A stretch of DNA of 53,538 nt from a virus: IMG/VR virus record IMGVR_UViG_3300008952_000066, positions 1 through 53,538 of that record; one strand, given 5' to 3'. Each line of letters opens with the position of its first letter. Position 1 is the first letter of the stretch. The translations under genes were made by a program, and so were the position numbers. Below are positions 1-7,476 of the stretch, one piece after another. The notes beneath the pieces are model-generated. The model did no database searches. It was not told the DNA's origin and saw only the letters and a program-made list of their open reading frames with translations.

Positions 1-119
1 ACTGTCACAGTAAATCTTGCTATTGATGCCGCTGTTGATGTCGGTTCAGACGGCTCAGGAGTTGACGTATCCTTTTACAGCGACACGGCAGGCGATCTGG
101 TATTGTGGGATGCAAGTGA
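1..119. repeat. Terminal overlap, left copy
   Basis: These 119 bases are identical to the last 119 bases of the window (53420-53538). The reading frame of the tail gene that starts at 52952 continues in register through the join, so the contig closes into a circle. An exact, short overlap is what a k-mer assembler leaves on a circular contig. A real direct terminal repeat is possible but less likely at this length and inside a gene. Confidence 0.95.
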
Positions 120-222
120 CAAATCCTTAGAGTTTACTGACGCTACGATTAGTCTTAATGGAGCATCAGCAGGTTCTTGGGCTGACGCAAACATAGTTCT
201 TTGCAACACGGTTTTTAATTAA
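1..222 (+). CDS. Tail fibre protein, C-terminal part (gene spans the contig join)
   Basis: This is the end of the gene that starts at 52952. Joined across the 119-base overlap it encodes 229 residues; this segment supplies residues 157 to 229 and ends at TAA 220-222. The joined protein carries two copies of a Gly/Thr-rich module that begins GDITGVTAGT (residues about 75 and 138), also present twice in the protein at 3895. Such modules are typical of phage tail fibre or collar proteins, but the exact role is inferred from position between the baseplate gene and the other fibre genes. Read as linear, the segment has no start codon of its own. Confidence 0.8.
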   Translation, partial: TVTVNLAIDAAVDVGSDGSGVDVSFYSDTAGDLVLWDASDKSLEFTDATISLNGASAGSWADANIVLCNTVFN

Positions 223-238
223 ATAAAGGAAAGGCAAT

Positions 239-592
239 ATGGCAACATATTCAAAAGAGTTACTATCAGGTAGCACAAACGGTAAGAATATCAAGGTGGC
301 GGCTACGGCTACTGCTGGTACGACTATTCATACCGCTACGAGTGGTACTTCCAACTTGGATGAAATCTGGCTGTATGCTTGCAACACGGATTCAACGGAC
401 AGGAAACTGACCATCGAATACGGTGGAGCAACATCACCTGATGAATTAACAGAAATCACGATTACTGCTGAAGCTGGTTGGGTGCTTGTATGCCCCGGTC
501 TGCTTTTGCAGAACAGTCTCGTTGTTAAAGCATTTGCGGCGGCGGCGAACGTGGTTAACATTAATGGTTTTGTAAATAGAGTAACTGCTTAA
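239..592 (+). CDS. Small tail-region protein, unknown
   Basis: The 117-residue protein begins MATYSKELLSGST and is rich in Thr, Ala and Val, with a beta-strand character and no Cys-based or catalytic motif. A good ribosome site (AAAGGAAAGG) stands 5-6 bases before the ATG. It lies between two fibre-type genes, which suggests a minor virion or fibre-associated protein. The sequence pattern (S/T-rich turns, a middle 'LDEIWLYACNT' segment) resembles small beta-sandwich proteins common downstream of phage tails. No family was recognised. Confidence 0.75.
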   Translation: MATYSKELLSGSTNGKNIKVAATATAGTTIHTATSGTSNLDEIWLYACNTDSTDRKLTIEYGGATSPDELTEITITAEAGWVLVCPGLLLQNSLVVKAFAAAANVVNINGFVNRVTA

Positions 593-604
593 AAAGGGTT
601 CTTA

Positions 605-1600
605 ATGTTTCGACAAGACAGGACAGCACCTAGTAAAGCCGTTTCCACTTGGAAAGGTCGTAAGGATTTGCCGAAGGCACATCCCTCTACTGCTGTGTCT
701 GATTGGTTAAATGGTGTCGGTGGTGCTGCTGCTGCTTTGACTGCTTTCGGTGGGATCATTACTCAGTATGAGGATTCTGGTACAACGTATCGTGTTCATG
801 CTTTCAGGGGTTCTGGTTCGTTTACTGTTTCTGCTGGTTCCGCTGACGTTGACTATCTGATCGTTGGCGGTGGAGCAGGCGGTGCAACTGGTGGTAGTTC
901 GCCTTCATACTTCGGTGGCAGTGGCGGTGGAGGTGCTGGTGGTTACATAACCGCTTCAGGCGCAGTCACTGTTGACACTGCTTCTTCTCCTTACACTATT
1001 ACTGTTGGTACAGGTGGCGCTGGTGGAGCATCAGGAAGTGTTGGTCATGGCACTGATGGTGTTAGTTCTTCCGCTTTAGGACTTACTGTTGGGGGAGGCG
1101 GCAAAGGATCTAGTAACGGTGTTACTGGTGGAACAGGTGGTGTCAATGCTAGTGGTGGTGGCGGTAGCGCAGATCCACCTAGCACAATAGGCGGTGGTGG
1201 TGCGCCTAATGATGGTACTGGTAGCGGAAACGGTTATGCAGGTGGCACAGGAGCCATGTTTAGCACCACTCACCCTTCGGGCGGTGGCGGCGGTGGCGCA
1301 GGTGCTGTAGGTACGGCGGCTTCAGGTAAAGATGCTGGTAATGGTGGTAATGGAACATCAGGTAAATATGGTATAACGGCTTCAACTGTGACTTACGCTG
1401 GTGGTGGCGGTGGTTCTGCTACTACTACTGCTGGTACTGGTGGTACTGGTGGTGGTGGTGCTGGTATAGCGGCAAGTTTCAATGCAGGTGTAGGCGGTGT
1501 TCCTAATACTGGTGGCGGTGGTGGAGCAAGCGCATGGACTACTAATGGTGGCGGCGCTGGTGGTGCTGGCATTGTTCTAATCAGATATGCGGTGGCATAA
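605..1600 (+). CDS. Glycine-rich tail fibre / receptor-binding protein
   Basis: The 331-residue protein has a short N-terminal region (residues 1-75), then a long glycine-rich domain with runs of 4-5 Gly separated by Ser, Ala and Thr (about residues 80-330). The opening 'YLIVGGGAGG' and closing 'GGGGAGGAGIVLIRY' are the hallmark of the glycine-rich domain in phage tail tips, where polyglycine helices form the receptor-binding end. Its place in the fibre cluster agrees. The C-terminal 'GIVLIRYA' completes the domain, so the gene looks intact. The start is preceded by AAGGG, and the stop overlaps the next ATG as TAATG. Confidence 0.8.
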   Translation: MFRQDRTAPSKAVSTWKGRKDLPKAHPSTAVSDWLNGVGGAAAALTAFGGIITQYEDSGTTYRVHAFRGSGSFTVSAGSADVDYLIVGGGAGGATGGSSPSYFGGSGGGGAGGYITASGAVTVDTASSPYTITVGTGGAGGASGSVGHGTDGVSSSALGLTVGGGGKGSSNGVTGGTGGVNASGGGGSADPPSTIGGGGAPNDGTGSGNGYAGGTGAMFSTTHPSGGGGGGAGAVGTAASGKDAGNGGNGTSGKYGITASTVTYAGGGGGSATTTAGTGGTGGGGAGIAASFNAGVGGVPNTGGGGGASAWTTNGGGAGGAGIVLIRYAVA

Positions 1601-2202
1601 TGGCTGAAACAATAAACACTGACACTCCCGACTACATAGTTGACGGCGTTCTCACTGATGGTGAAGCGTGGGTTCCTCTGATAACAAATGTTTTAACTGG
1701 AACAGCAACTACGATAACTTTAACACCTTCAACTGGGGCTAACGACTGGTCACAGTACATGGATTTGAAAATCATTTTTTATGGTAGAGATGATGACACT
1801 GGCACTTACGGCGGGTATTTAGCGCTTCAATTAAATAATATAACAAGCGTTTCTGGTTACGATATTCAAAGATTGTATGGAGATGGGTCAAGTGTTGCCG
1901 CTTTAGGTTTCACTAACCAATACATTCCTGCTGGCATAATCGCTGACGGTAATCAAGACGCAGATGATTTCGGTGTTTCTGTTATTGATCTGTTTGATAT
2001 CAACAGTGGCAAATACACAACGGCACTTACTCAGTGGGCTGGTGATGATGGTGGTTCAGGCACTGTGGGTATGGCAGGTGTAACAGTGTTAACTCAGGCA
2101 CCTGTTACAGAAATTGATCTATATTGGCTTAGTGGTGGAGATTTTGAGATTGGGACAAGGGTTGATTTGTTTGGTGTTCTTCCAAGGATGGTGACAGCAT
2201 AA
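1600..2202 (+). CDS. Tail fibre-region protein, 200 residues
   Basis: The protein begins MAETINTDTPDYIVDG and has a beta-rich, Thr/Asp/Gly-rich composition. The segment 'YMDLKIIFYGRDD' matches, in place and character, the 'YEHLQLRCSLR' and 'YDHLLLMASVR' segments of the next two proteins, so the three may be distant copies of one jelly-roll-like fold. It starts within a TAATG overlap with the previous gene and ends in another, which makes tight translational coupling likely. It is probably part of the receptor-binding apparatus; this is inferred from context. Confidence 0.75.
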   Translation: MAETINTDTPDYIVDGVLTDGEAWVPLITNVLTGTATTITLTPSTGANDWSQYMDLKIIFYGRDDDTGTYGGYLALQLNNITSVSGYDIQRLYGDGSSVAALGFTNQYIPAGIIADGNQDADDFGVSVIDLFDINSGKYTTALTQWAGDDGGSGTVGMAGVTVLTQAPVTEIDLYWLSGGDFEIGTRVDLFGVLPRMVTA

Positions 2203-2705
2203 TGGCTATTATCGAAGCGATTGAAACAGTATATTTAGAAGCAGATGCCGCATCGGTAACGTTCTCGTCTATTCCTGCGACTTATGAGCATCTGCAACTG
2301 CGATGTTCCCTTCGTGTTGCTGGTATGTCTACACGTTCCTCGACGGATCTTCAGTTCAACAGCGACACTGGAAGCAACTATACTTTACATCGAATACACG
2401 CATACGGCACGAGCAAGGGTGGGGCAGGGTGGGCAAGTCAAACCAAATTGTATGCTCCCAACGCAACTGGTTACGACTCATCAAGTGCCGATTACAGCGG
2501 CGTAGTGGTTGACATTCTGGATTATGCGAACACAAATAAGAACACGTCATGCATGTTTACATCCTATGTGGCGGGTGTACCCGATGTGTTTTTTCAGAGT
2601 GGTCTTTGGGATGACACGTCAGCGGTTTCTAGCATTGTGATGACTGGAACATTAGATATAACTCGTGGTTCACAATATACACTATATGGGATAAAGAGTT
2701 CATAA
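2202..2705 (+). CDS. Tail fibre-region protein, paralogue A
   Basis: The 167-residue protein contains 'SSIPATYEHLQL' near residue 22 and ends 'YTLYGIKSS'. The neighbouring product (2705-3256) has 'SSIPASYDHLLL' and ends 'FTLYGINGAG', with similar spacing in between (an 'NSDTGSNY' type segment, then 'DILDYANT/IPNYANT' and 'SGLWDDTSAV/AGLWSSTSAI'). These two are clear tandem paralogues. Related proteins are found as tail or receptor-binding components in other phages, but no enzymatic motif is visible. It is coupled on both sides by TAATG. Confidence 0.8.
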   Translation: MAIIEAIETVYLEADAASVTFSSIPATYEHLQLRCSLRVAGMSTRSSTDLQFNSDTGSNYTLHRIHAYGTSKGGAGWASQTKLYAPNATGYDSSSADYSGVVVDILDYANTNKNTSCMFTSYVAGVPDVFFQSGLWDDTSAVSSIVMTGTLDITRGSQYTLYGIKSS

Positions 2706-3256
2706 TGGCTGTTTGGAATGTTATAGATCATCAAGAAATAGGCTCAGGAGGTGCGGCTAATTGGACTAAAAGCAGTATTCCTGCTAGTTACGATCATCTT
2801 CTATTAATGGCAAGTGTTAGGACAGAAGAATCAGCCTACCGTGCCTATTCCGATTTTCGAGTAGGCAATGGTGGAGTTGATACAGGTAACAACTATTCAT
2901 CAACTCGTATGAGAACTGCTAGCAGTGCTGTTGATGCGGGTAGAGAAACTGGTGTAGCCGCCTTCCAATACAATTCGGTAAGCCCCGGCACTGATGTTTT
3001 AGCGGACACTTTTAGTGTCTGTAAAATTTGGATTCCTAATTATGCAAATACTTCTAATTACAAACAACTTCTTTTTCAAGATACTGTTCCTAATAATGCC
3101 ACTGGCGTATTGCAATGGGAAATTATACTTGCCGCAGGATTATGGAGTTCTACATCAGCAATTACTGATGTGGCTTTTTATGGACATTCTCTTGGGAGTA
3201 CCGATTTAGCAGAATACAGCAGTTTTACACTATATGGAATAAATGGAGCAGGATAA
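2705..3256 (+). CDS. Tail fibre-region protein, paralogue B
   Basis: The 183-residue protein is the second member of the tandem pair with 2202-2705. Shared features in order are 'SIPASYDHLLL' (about residue 25), 'GNNYSSTRM', 'WIPNYANTSNYKQ', 'AGLWSSTSAITD' and a closing 'FTLYGI'. The copies differ widely between these anchors, as expected for exposed receptor-binding loops. The function as host-recognition protein is inferred. It overlaps its neighbours by one base (TAATG). Confidence 0.8.
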   Translation: MAVWNVIDHQEIGSGGAANWTKSSIPASYDHLLLMASVRTEESAYRAYSDFRVGNGGVDTGNNYSSTRMRTASSAVDAGRETGVAAFQYNSVSPGTDVLADTFSVCKIWIPNYANTSNYKQLLFQDTVPNNATGVLQWEIILAAGLWSSTSAITDVAFYGHSLGSTDLAEYSSFTLYGINGAG

Positions 3257-3579
3257 TGGCAGAGCCAAGATATAAGGTCGTGAACGGTGAGTACATCGAA
3301 CTCACGGCAGAAGAAATACAAGAGATAGAAGATCGAGTCGCAGAAGCGGACTTAGATTTCAGTATGGTCAGAGCAGACCGTGACGGATTGTTGCGTAACA
3401 CTGACTGGACACAAATAGCAGACGCTAAACTCGGCGATCATACTGCTGAGGAATGGGCGGCGTATCGCAAAAAACTACGTGACCTTCCAGCTACCTCTAA
3501 AGCAGGTAGCGGTGGGAAAGTCTCAGAAGTTGTTTGGCCTGATGATCCACCTACAGCTAAAGCTAAAGCTGAAGAATAA
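3256..3579 (+). CDS. Phage tail assembly chaperone-like protein
   Basis: The 107-residue acidic protein contains 'RADRDGLLRNTDWTQIAD' (about residue 39) and 'EEWAAYRKKLRDLP' (about residue 64). These match the small family of tail-fibre/tail assembly chaperones, with an R-x-x-RD-x-LL-x-x-DW motif followed by W-x-x-YR-x-x-LR-x-LP. Such proteins usually follow fibre genes and assist folding or attachment of the fibre, which agrees with its place here. The C-terminus is Ala/Lys-rich and probably flexible. Confidence 0.65.
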   Translation: MAEPRYKVVNGEYIELTAEEIQEIEDRVAEADLDFSMVRADRDGLLRNTDWTQIADAKLGDHTAEEWAAYRKKLRDLPATSKAGSGGKVSEVVWPDDPPTAKAKAEE

Positions 3580-3594
3580 TAGTAAGGTAAGAAT

Positions 3595-3885
3595 ATGAGT
3601 AGAGTAAAAGCAAGCGCTGGGGATTATGGAGTTTACAAGGGTGATGAGGCTTTAACAGTTTCAAGCACCGCTGTAGGTTTAGCTTCTGTCCCTTCAGGTG
3701 CAGTAAACGCTTTGGTGACTAATGGCGCTGAAGCTATAAGAGTCAGATGGGGGACTCCGACTGCTTCAGTTGGACATTATTTGAATCCTCATTCTGTTAT
3801 TGACCTTTTCAGCAGTATGGAAACGGTCAAGTTCATTCGAGTGGGCAGTTCTGATAGCACTATTCACGTAACTTATTTCGGGTAG
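3595..3885 (+). CDS. Small virion-type protein, unknown
   Basis: The 96-residue protein begins MSRVKASAGDYGVY. The body alternates hydrophobic and polar residues, as in a beta-sandwich ('ALTVSSTAVGLASVPSGAVNALVTN', 'IRVRWGTPTASVGHYL', 'VKFIRVGSSDSTIHVTYFG'). This pattern resembles small phage head or tail decoration proteins. AAGG precedes the start. The role is not known; position suggests a fibre or tail-tip accessory. Confidence 0.75.
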   Translation: MSRVKASAGDYGVYKGDEALTVSSTAVGLASVPSGAVNALVTNGAEAIRVRWGTPTASVGHYLNPHSVIDLFSSMETVKFIRVGSSDSTIHVTYFG

Positions 3886-3894
3886 GAGAGTCTT

Positions 3895-4245
3895 ATGCCA
3901 AGTCGTATTCAGCAAAGAGTTGAACAAGTCCCTACTGGTGACATCACAGGCGTAACTGCTGGTGATGGTTTATCGGGTGGAGGTTCTAGCGGTGCGCTTA
4001 CGTTGGCTCTTGATGTTAATGAATTATCTACTGCTACTGCCGTTTCAACTGATTACATAGCTATTGAAGATGTCACTGACAATTCAACTAAGAAGGCACT
4101 CGTTTCAGACATAGTGGCTTTAGGTGACATAACAGAGGTGACAGCAGGGACAGCACTTTCGGGTGGTGGCAGTTCAGGAGCAGTCACCTTGAATGTTGTG
4201 GTTGCTAACGATGATTTGATACTAGCCTCGCAAGTGTACGGCTAA
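3895..4245 (+). CDS. Fibre repeat-module protein
   Basis: The 116-residue protein consists of two copies of a module starting GDITGVTAGDG and GDITEVTAGTA (residues 15 and 77), each followed by LSGGGSSGA and a short beta segment. The linker between them contains 'STDYIAIEDVTDNSTKKALVSD'-like residues. The tail protein across the contig join (52952 to 222) has the same module-linker-module order, so one derives from the other by duplication. It is probably a fibre or collar component. AGGAG precedes the ATG, and the stop overlaps the endolysin start. Confidence 0.8.
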   Translation: MPSRIQQRVEQVPTGDITGVTAGDGLSGGGSSGALTLALDVNELSTATAVSTDYIAIEDVTDNSTKKALVSDIVALGDITEVTAGTALSGGGSSGAVTLNVVVANDDLILASQVYG

Positions 4246-4982
4246 TGAATATCCCTACGACTAAAAGCAACATCCAGCTTGACTTGTTGCACCCGAAATT
4301 CGTGACAAGACTTGAAGCGTTCTTTTCGGATAGTCGTATCAAAGGAAAAGTTAAAGTCAACTCAGGTTGCAGATCGTATGCGACACAAATGGGTTACTAC
4401 AAAGCCTATAAAGCAGGTAAGGGTAATCTTGCCGCTAACCCTGATAGACGTTTCGGTGTTAAAGGTTTAGACGGTCAAGGCATCTGGCGAGGCTCTTGGC
4501 ACATGGAACAGCTTGACGGATTTTGCTACGCTGTGGATCTAGCTCAATGGAGCAAAAAGATTTCCAAACCTGCTATAAACGACATCGCTACAGAGTATGG
4601 GATTGTCCCAACCATTAAAGATAAAGAATGGTGGCATCATCAGCCACGTTCAGGTGTTGACTGGTTTCCTGCTCCAGCATTAACAGGCGAACCGTCAGAG
4701 AAAGTAGACGCTCCTGAACCAGTAACCGACTGGGCAGGGATACTCGCCGCTATTGAAATGCAACGCAAAGAAGTAACAGCTTTTCCTTTACGCAAAGGAG
4801 CTAAAGGTGGATCTGTGAAAACTGTTCAATCCTGTCTCGGTAGACTAGGCTTTGAGTGCGGAATAGCTGACGGTCTTTATGGTCGTAAAACAGTTTGGGC
4901 AGTTAAACAATTTCAGAAAAAGCGAGGTTTACGAATAACTGGTACAGTTGACGTTAATACCTTTGACGCATTATTTAAGTAA
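4245..4982 (+). CDS. Endolysin: M15-type peptidase plus peptidoglycan-binding domain
   Basis: The 245-residue protein is predicted to cut the peptide part of host peptidoglycan at lysis. Residues 15-140 look like a VanY/M15 zinc carboxypeptidase: 'GCRSYATQ' (residue 41), then H86 in 'GSWHM', D98 in 'YAVDLA', and the H131-H132 pair in 'WWHHQP' as likely zinc and catalytic residues. Residues about 175-245 form a peptidoglycan-binding type 1 domain ('VKTVQSCLGRLGF', 'DGLYGRKTVWAVKQFQ'). There is no signal peptide, so export depends on a holin, found two genes downstream. Confidence 0.85.
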   Translation: MNIPTTKSNIQLDLLHPKFVTRLEAFFSDSRIKGKVKVNSGCRSYATQMGYYKAYKAGKGNLAANPDRRFGVKGLDGQGIWRGSWHMEQLDGFCYAVDLAQWSKKISKPAINDIATEYGIVPTIKDKEWWHHQPRSGVDWFPAPALTGEPSEKVDAPEPVTDWAGILAAIEMQRKEVTAFPLRKGAKGGSVKTVQSCLGRLGFECGIADGLYGRKTVWAVKQFQKKRGLRITGTVDVNTFDALFK

Positions 4983-4995
4983 GGAGAAATAAAAA

Positions 4996-5364
4996 ATGCT
5001 ACTCACCCACAAAAGGGCTGACCGTGTGTCTACTGTAAGAGTTCAAGAAGCTTTAAGAGATAAAGGTTACGCATCAGGTCACACAGATGGCAGATATGGA
5101 ATAACAACTATGAAAGCTGTGGTTGCTTTCCAGAATGACAACAAACTTGATCCAACAGGTCATGTTGATGACGATTTGTTCGCCATGATTGTGGATGGGG
5201 CAAAAGCTCCAGCTAAAAAAGCTCCAGCTAAAAAAGCTCCTGCTAAAAAAGCTCCTGCAAAGAAAACAGAAGCTAAGAAAGAACCAGTTAAAAAAGCTCC
5301 TGCTAAGAAAACTACTACTGCTAAAAAACCAGCCGCTAAGAAACCTGCGGCTAAGAAAGGCTAA
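4996..5364 (+). CDS. Peptidoglycan-binding domain protein with Ala/Pro/Lys repeat tail
   Basis: Of 122 residues, the first 58 form one peptidoglycan-binding type 1 domain ('[19 protein letters not shown]', '[10 protein letters not shown]'). The remaining residues are repeats of APAKK, encoded by a 15-base minisatellite at about 5207-5345. The strongly basic tail resembles histone H1-like C-termini and could bind anionic wall polymers or nucleic acid. There is no catalytic domain. Its place between endolysin and holin suggests a targeting or accessory lysis protein. SD AAGGAG lies 9 bases upstream of the ATG. Confidence 0.8.
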   Translation: MLLTHKRADRVSTVRVQEALRDKGYASGHTDGRYGITTMKAVVAFQNDNKLDPTGHVDDDLFAMIVDGAKAPAKKAPAKKAPAKKAPAKKTEAKKEPVKKAPAKKTTTAKKPAAKKPAAKKG

Positions 5365-5366
5365 TA

Positions 5367-5633
5367 ATGAATTTGAAATTAGATTTAGACCAGCTTAAAG
5401 ATGTTGCTGAAAGAGCAATAATGACATACGTGCAATCCGTAGTCGGTTTGATTGCCGCTTCAGGAATGACAGATTTGTCAATGTCGAGTGCTAAAACCAT
5501 TGCCGTTTCAGCGGCTCCTGCGGCATTATCAATTATTAAAGGCTATTTTGCTTCAGTTCTTCCAATGGGAGACAAGTCGGCTTCAGTTCTTCCTATGGCG
5601 AAACCAGCAGGTAAAGAATATAAAGCTGAGTAA
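5367..5633 (+). CDS. Holin, r1t-like
   Basis: The 88-residue protein contains 'VAERAIMTYVQSVVGLIAASG' then 'AKTIAVSAAPAALSIIKGYFAS'. This AERA-x-x-T-x-x-QS and A-x-x-AAL-S-x-I-K pattern is that of the r1t holin family of phages of Gram-positive hosts. Two weakly hydrophobic helices (residues about 18-35 and 43-60) fit a small pore former. Its place right after the two wall-targeting genes supports the call. The C-terminus repeats 'SVLPM' twice. Its stop abuts the stop of the opposing HNH gene with no space for a terminator. Confidence 0.75.
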   Translation: MNLKLDLDQLKDVAERAIMTYVQSVVGLIAASGMTDLSMSSAKTIAVSAAPAALSIIKGYFASVLPMGDKSASVLPMAKPAGKEYKAE

Positions 5634-6032
5634 TTAAGCTCTTTTCAATAACCCTAATTTTGTTGCGGCTTCAGGGTTGTCATGTATCCAAGTGTGGCAA
5701 CTTCTGCAAACAGCCATACTGTTTTCTGTTTCCAAAATTGAACCGCCTCTAGCTCTTGTTAATGGTTCGTGTATATCAACTGCCCTGCCATCACAAACAG
5801 TCTTATTTTTAACTGACCGTTTCTGTGTTTCAGTTAACTGCGCTAACAGGTGGCGAGTGATATGAGAACCAGCTTCACACCATTGTCTATATTCCAATTC
5901 GTTTCTAACAAATTCACGGCGTTGGGCTTGAATACGTTGACGTTTCTTGCTCATAGGGCGCAACGGTGTTTTACGTTTAAGAGGGGTTTTTTGTTTTAAA
6001 GGTGTGTTTCTTTTAAGCGGCGTTCTTTTCAT
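5634..6032 (-). CDS. HNH-type endonuclease
   Basis: The 132-residue protein starts with a basic repeat ('KRTPLKRNTPLKQKTPLKRKTP') common in phage HNH proteins. The nuclease core is in the C-terminal half: 'VDIHEPLTRARGGS' (first H of the motif), 'ENSMAVCRSCHTWIH' with the C-x-x-CH and final H. A C-x-x-C pair expected upstream for a structural zinc is only partly present (single Cys in 'WCEAG' and 'VCDGR'). HNH proteins often take part in DNA packaging or processing, but this gene is far from the terminase genes. It overlaps the small upstream gene. Confidence 0.75.
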   Translation of the reverse strand: MKRTPLKRNTPLKQKTPLKRKTPLRPMSKKRQRIQAQRREFVRNELEYRQWCEAGSHITRHLLAQLTETQKRSVKNKTVCDGRAVDIHEPLTRARGGSILETENSMAVCRSCHTWIHDNPEAATKLGLLKRA

Positions 6033-6174
6033 TTTTCCTACATTCTCTTAATTGTTTAATTGTGTGCTGACTTGTAGCTTCTCCACAGTCGCATAATACA
6101 GCTACCTTTTGTTTGAATTTTGTTCTTTCCCCTACCCATTTACTAGCAAAATTAAAACCGTCATCAAACCCCAT
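6013..6174 (-). CDS. Small Cys-containing protein, 53 residues
   Basis: The ORF begins MGFDDGFNFASKWVGE and ends at TAA 6013-6015, inside the HNH gene start. It contains 'LCDCGEATSQHTIKQLREC', with three Cys and one His that could hold a zinc ion. Its ATG overlaps the TAA of the upstream gene as TAATG, the same arrangement used by genuine neighbours in this operon. That coupling is the best evidence that it is translated. No family was recognised. Confidence 0.6.
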   Translation of the reverse strand: MGFDDGFNFASKWVGERTKFKQKVAVLCDCGEATSQHTIKQLRECRKNEKNAA

Positions 6175-7091
6175 TAGTTGTTCCAAACATTATCTAAACC
6201 TTTAAGTTTTCCACCTTCTCTAAGAAATTCAACAGCAGTCGATAATCTGAAATGATATTTGTTAGGAGTATTAGGTGGATAACGTTCTTCTAAAAGTTTT
6301 ACTGTTTCCTCGAAAGGGAAGTTATCCCATTCTGCTTGAAACCATCGTTCAATCCAGTTTTCTTCGATAATCGAAGCCACGCCTTTTGTGGTTGAAGCTG
6401 TACTATTTACAGTATTTGTTACCTGTGAGGGCGATTCTACAGTAAATATTTCACTTTGGGTATATAAACCATTACCCGAAATTACAGGTTCTGTTGCTGT
6501 AACTGTATGGTTTTCAATAACTGTTGTTGTTGGAGGAATGTTGCTAACCCATTCTCCAACTTCGTTTTCTTCAAACAGCGGAATTGAATATCCGAGATTA
6601 GCCATACATAATGTTTGCCAAACAGTAAACGCTGGCGACAACGGATTAGGTTGCCTCCAGTAAGGGTCATTAAATCGTCTTACTTTTTTATTAGCGTCTA
6701 GTTGCCATTCTGCTACGAGTCCTGAATTAAACATAAGTTGTTCAAGTTCAGGATGATGACCACTAGCCCAGTTACCTAAAGAAAGGATCTGTCCTTCTTC
6801 TAAATTCCTAGCCCAAACAAAACGTGGATCTTCATTACCTTTACCACCGTCTCTAGCTTCCACATATCGTGAGATCATTCCAGCAGGTATTGTTCCGTCT
6901 TGCTCCATTATAGAAATACGAGCAACTACTTCTTCATAACTCATGTGTATATGACCTGTTTCTGTGTCACAGGGTGTGTATATTCTGTCATGGTGGGCAT
7001 CAGCTATGTGAGGCTCACAAGCTAACCACATGATAAAACAGATCAAAAAACCTATAATTACTATTGACCAAAGTTGAATATAGTACTTCAT
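6174..7091 (-). CDS. Membrane-anchored secreted protein, unknown
   Basis: The 305-residue protein has an N-terminal hydrophobic helix (residues 7-25, 'LWSIVIIGFLICFIMWLAC'), which could be a signal anchor; the following 280 residues would lie outside the membrane. The middle part is rich in Thr and Val ('PPTTTVIENHTVTATEP', residues about 185-235), like a wall-spanning linker, and the C-terminus is charged and helical. The segment 'NWASGHHPELEQLMF' is notable, but no catalytic motif could be assigned. It lies downstream of a lytic transglycosylase-like gene, which suggests a cell-envelope function. Confidence 0.7.
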   Translation of the reverse strand: MKYYIQLWSIVIIGFLICFIMWLACEPHIADAHHDRIYTPCDTETGHIHMSYEEVVARISIMEQDGTIPAGMISRYVEARDGGKGNEDPRFVWARNLEEGQILSLGNWASGHHPELEQLMFNSGLVAEWQLDANKKVRRFNDPYWRQPNPLSPAFTVWQTLCMANLGYSIPLFEENEVGEWVSNIPPTTTVIENHTVTATEPVISGNGLYTQSEIFTVESPSQVTNTVNSTASTTKGVASIIEENWIERWFQAEWDNFPFEETVKLLEERYPPNTPNKYHFRLSTAVEFLREGGKLKGLDNVWNN

Positions 7092-7336
7092 ATCACCGCC
7101 TTAAAACTTTCGCATTTATTACAGCGAAGCCAAAACTCGTAACGCAAAGGTTGTTTACTTTTATGTTTTTTGCTTTTCAATTCTTTTTTAAGCTCTGTTT
7201 CTTCTGAAAGAATTACAGCGTCTTGCCAATCATGTTCACATTTACGAACAGGAAACCGCCAGCCTGTAGGAATACACCACCTGCATAAAGGTGATTGGTT
7301 TTTACAGGTTGTGGCACATTTCATCTGATGGTGCAT
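7088..7336 (-). CDS. Small Cys-rich putative zinc protein, 82 residues
   Basis: The start is taken as the ATG at 7336, which overlaps the upstream TAA as TAATG; an ATG at 7360 in the same frame would overlap the upstream gene more. The protein begins MHHQMKCATTC and has Cys/His pairs spread as C-x3-C, C-x2-C, CEH and C-x2-C at the end ('LRCNKCESF'), with a lysine-rich middle. This suggests a zinc-ribbon-like fold. No family was recognised. The gene stop overlaps the start of the membrane protein at 7091. Confidence 0.65.
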   Translation of the reverse strand: MHHQMKCATTCKNQSPLCRWCIPTGWRFPVRKCEHDWQDAVILSEETELKKELKSKKHKSKQPLRYEFWLRCNKCESFKAVI

Positions 7337-7476
7337 TATGTCTTTTCCCAACAGTCGCAACCACAGTTGCTTTCTTTAGTACATTCACAATCAGTTCCGC
7401 AATCACATTTATAAGCAGGCAATTCGGTTAATCTGTCTGCAAAAACAGTAAGAACATTTCCCCATACTGGACTCAT
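7336..7476 (-). CDS. Metallothionein-like Cys-rich miniprotein, 46 residues
   Basis: The ORF begins MSPVWGNVLTVFADR and has seven Cys in residues 24-42, spaced C-x-C, x3, C-x-C, x5, C-x-C-x-C. It has no aromatic residue in that stretch, which is the signature of a metallothionein-type metal cluster. A very strong ribosome site (GGAGGAG) lies 5 bases before the ATG. The start and stop both overlap the neighbouring genes as TAATG. Known bacterial metallothioneins bind zinc, copper or cadmium, but the spacing here is not one I can match to a named family. The function is therefore inferred only. Confidence 0.7.
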   Translation of the reverse strand: MSPVWGNVLTVFADRLTELPAYKCDCGTDCECTKESNCGCDCWEKT

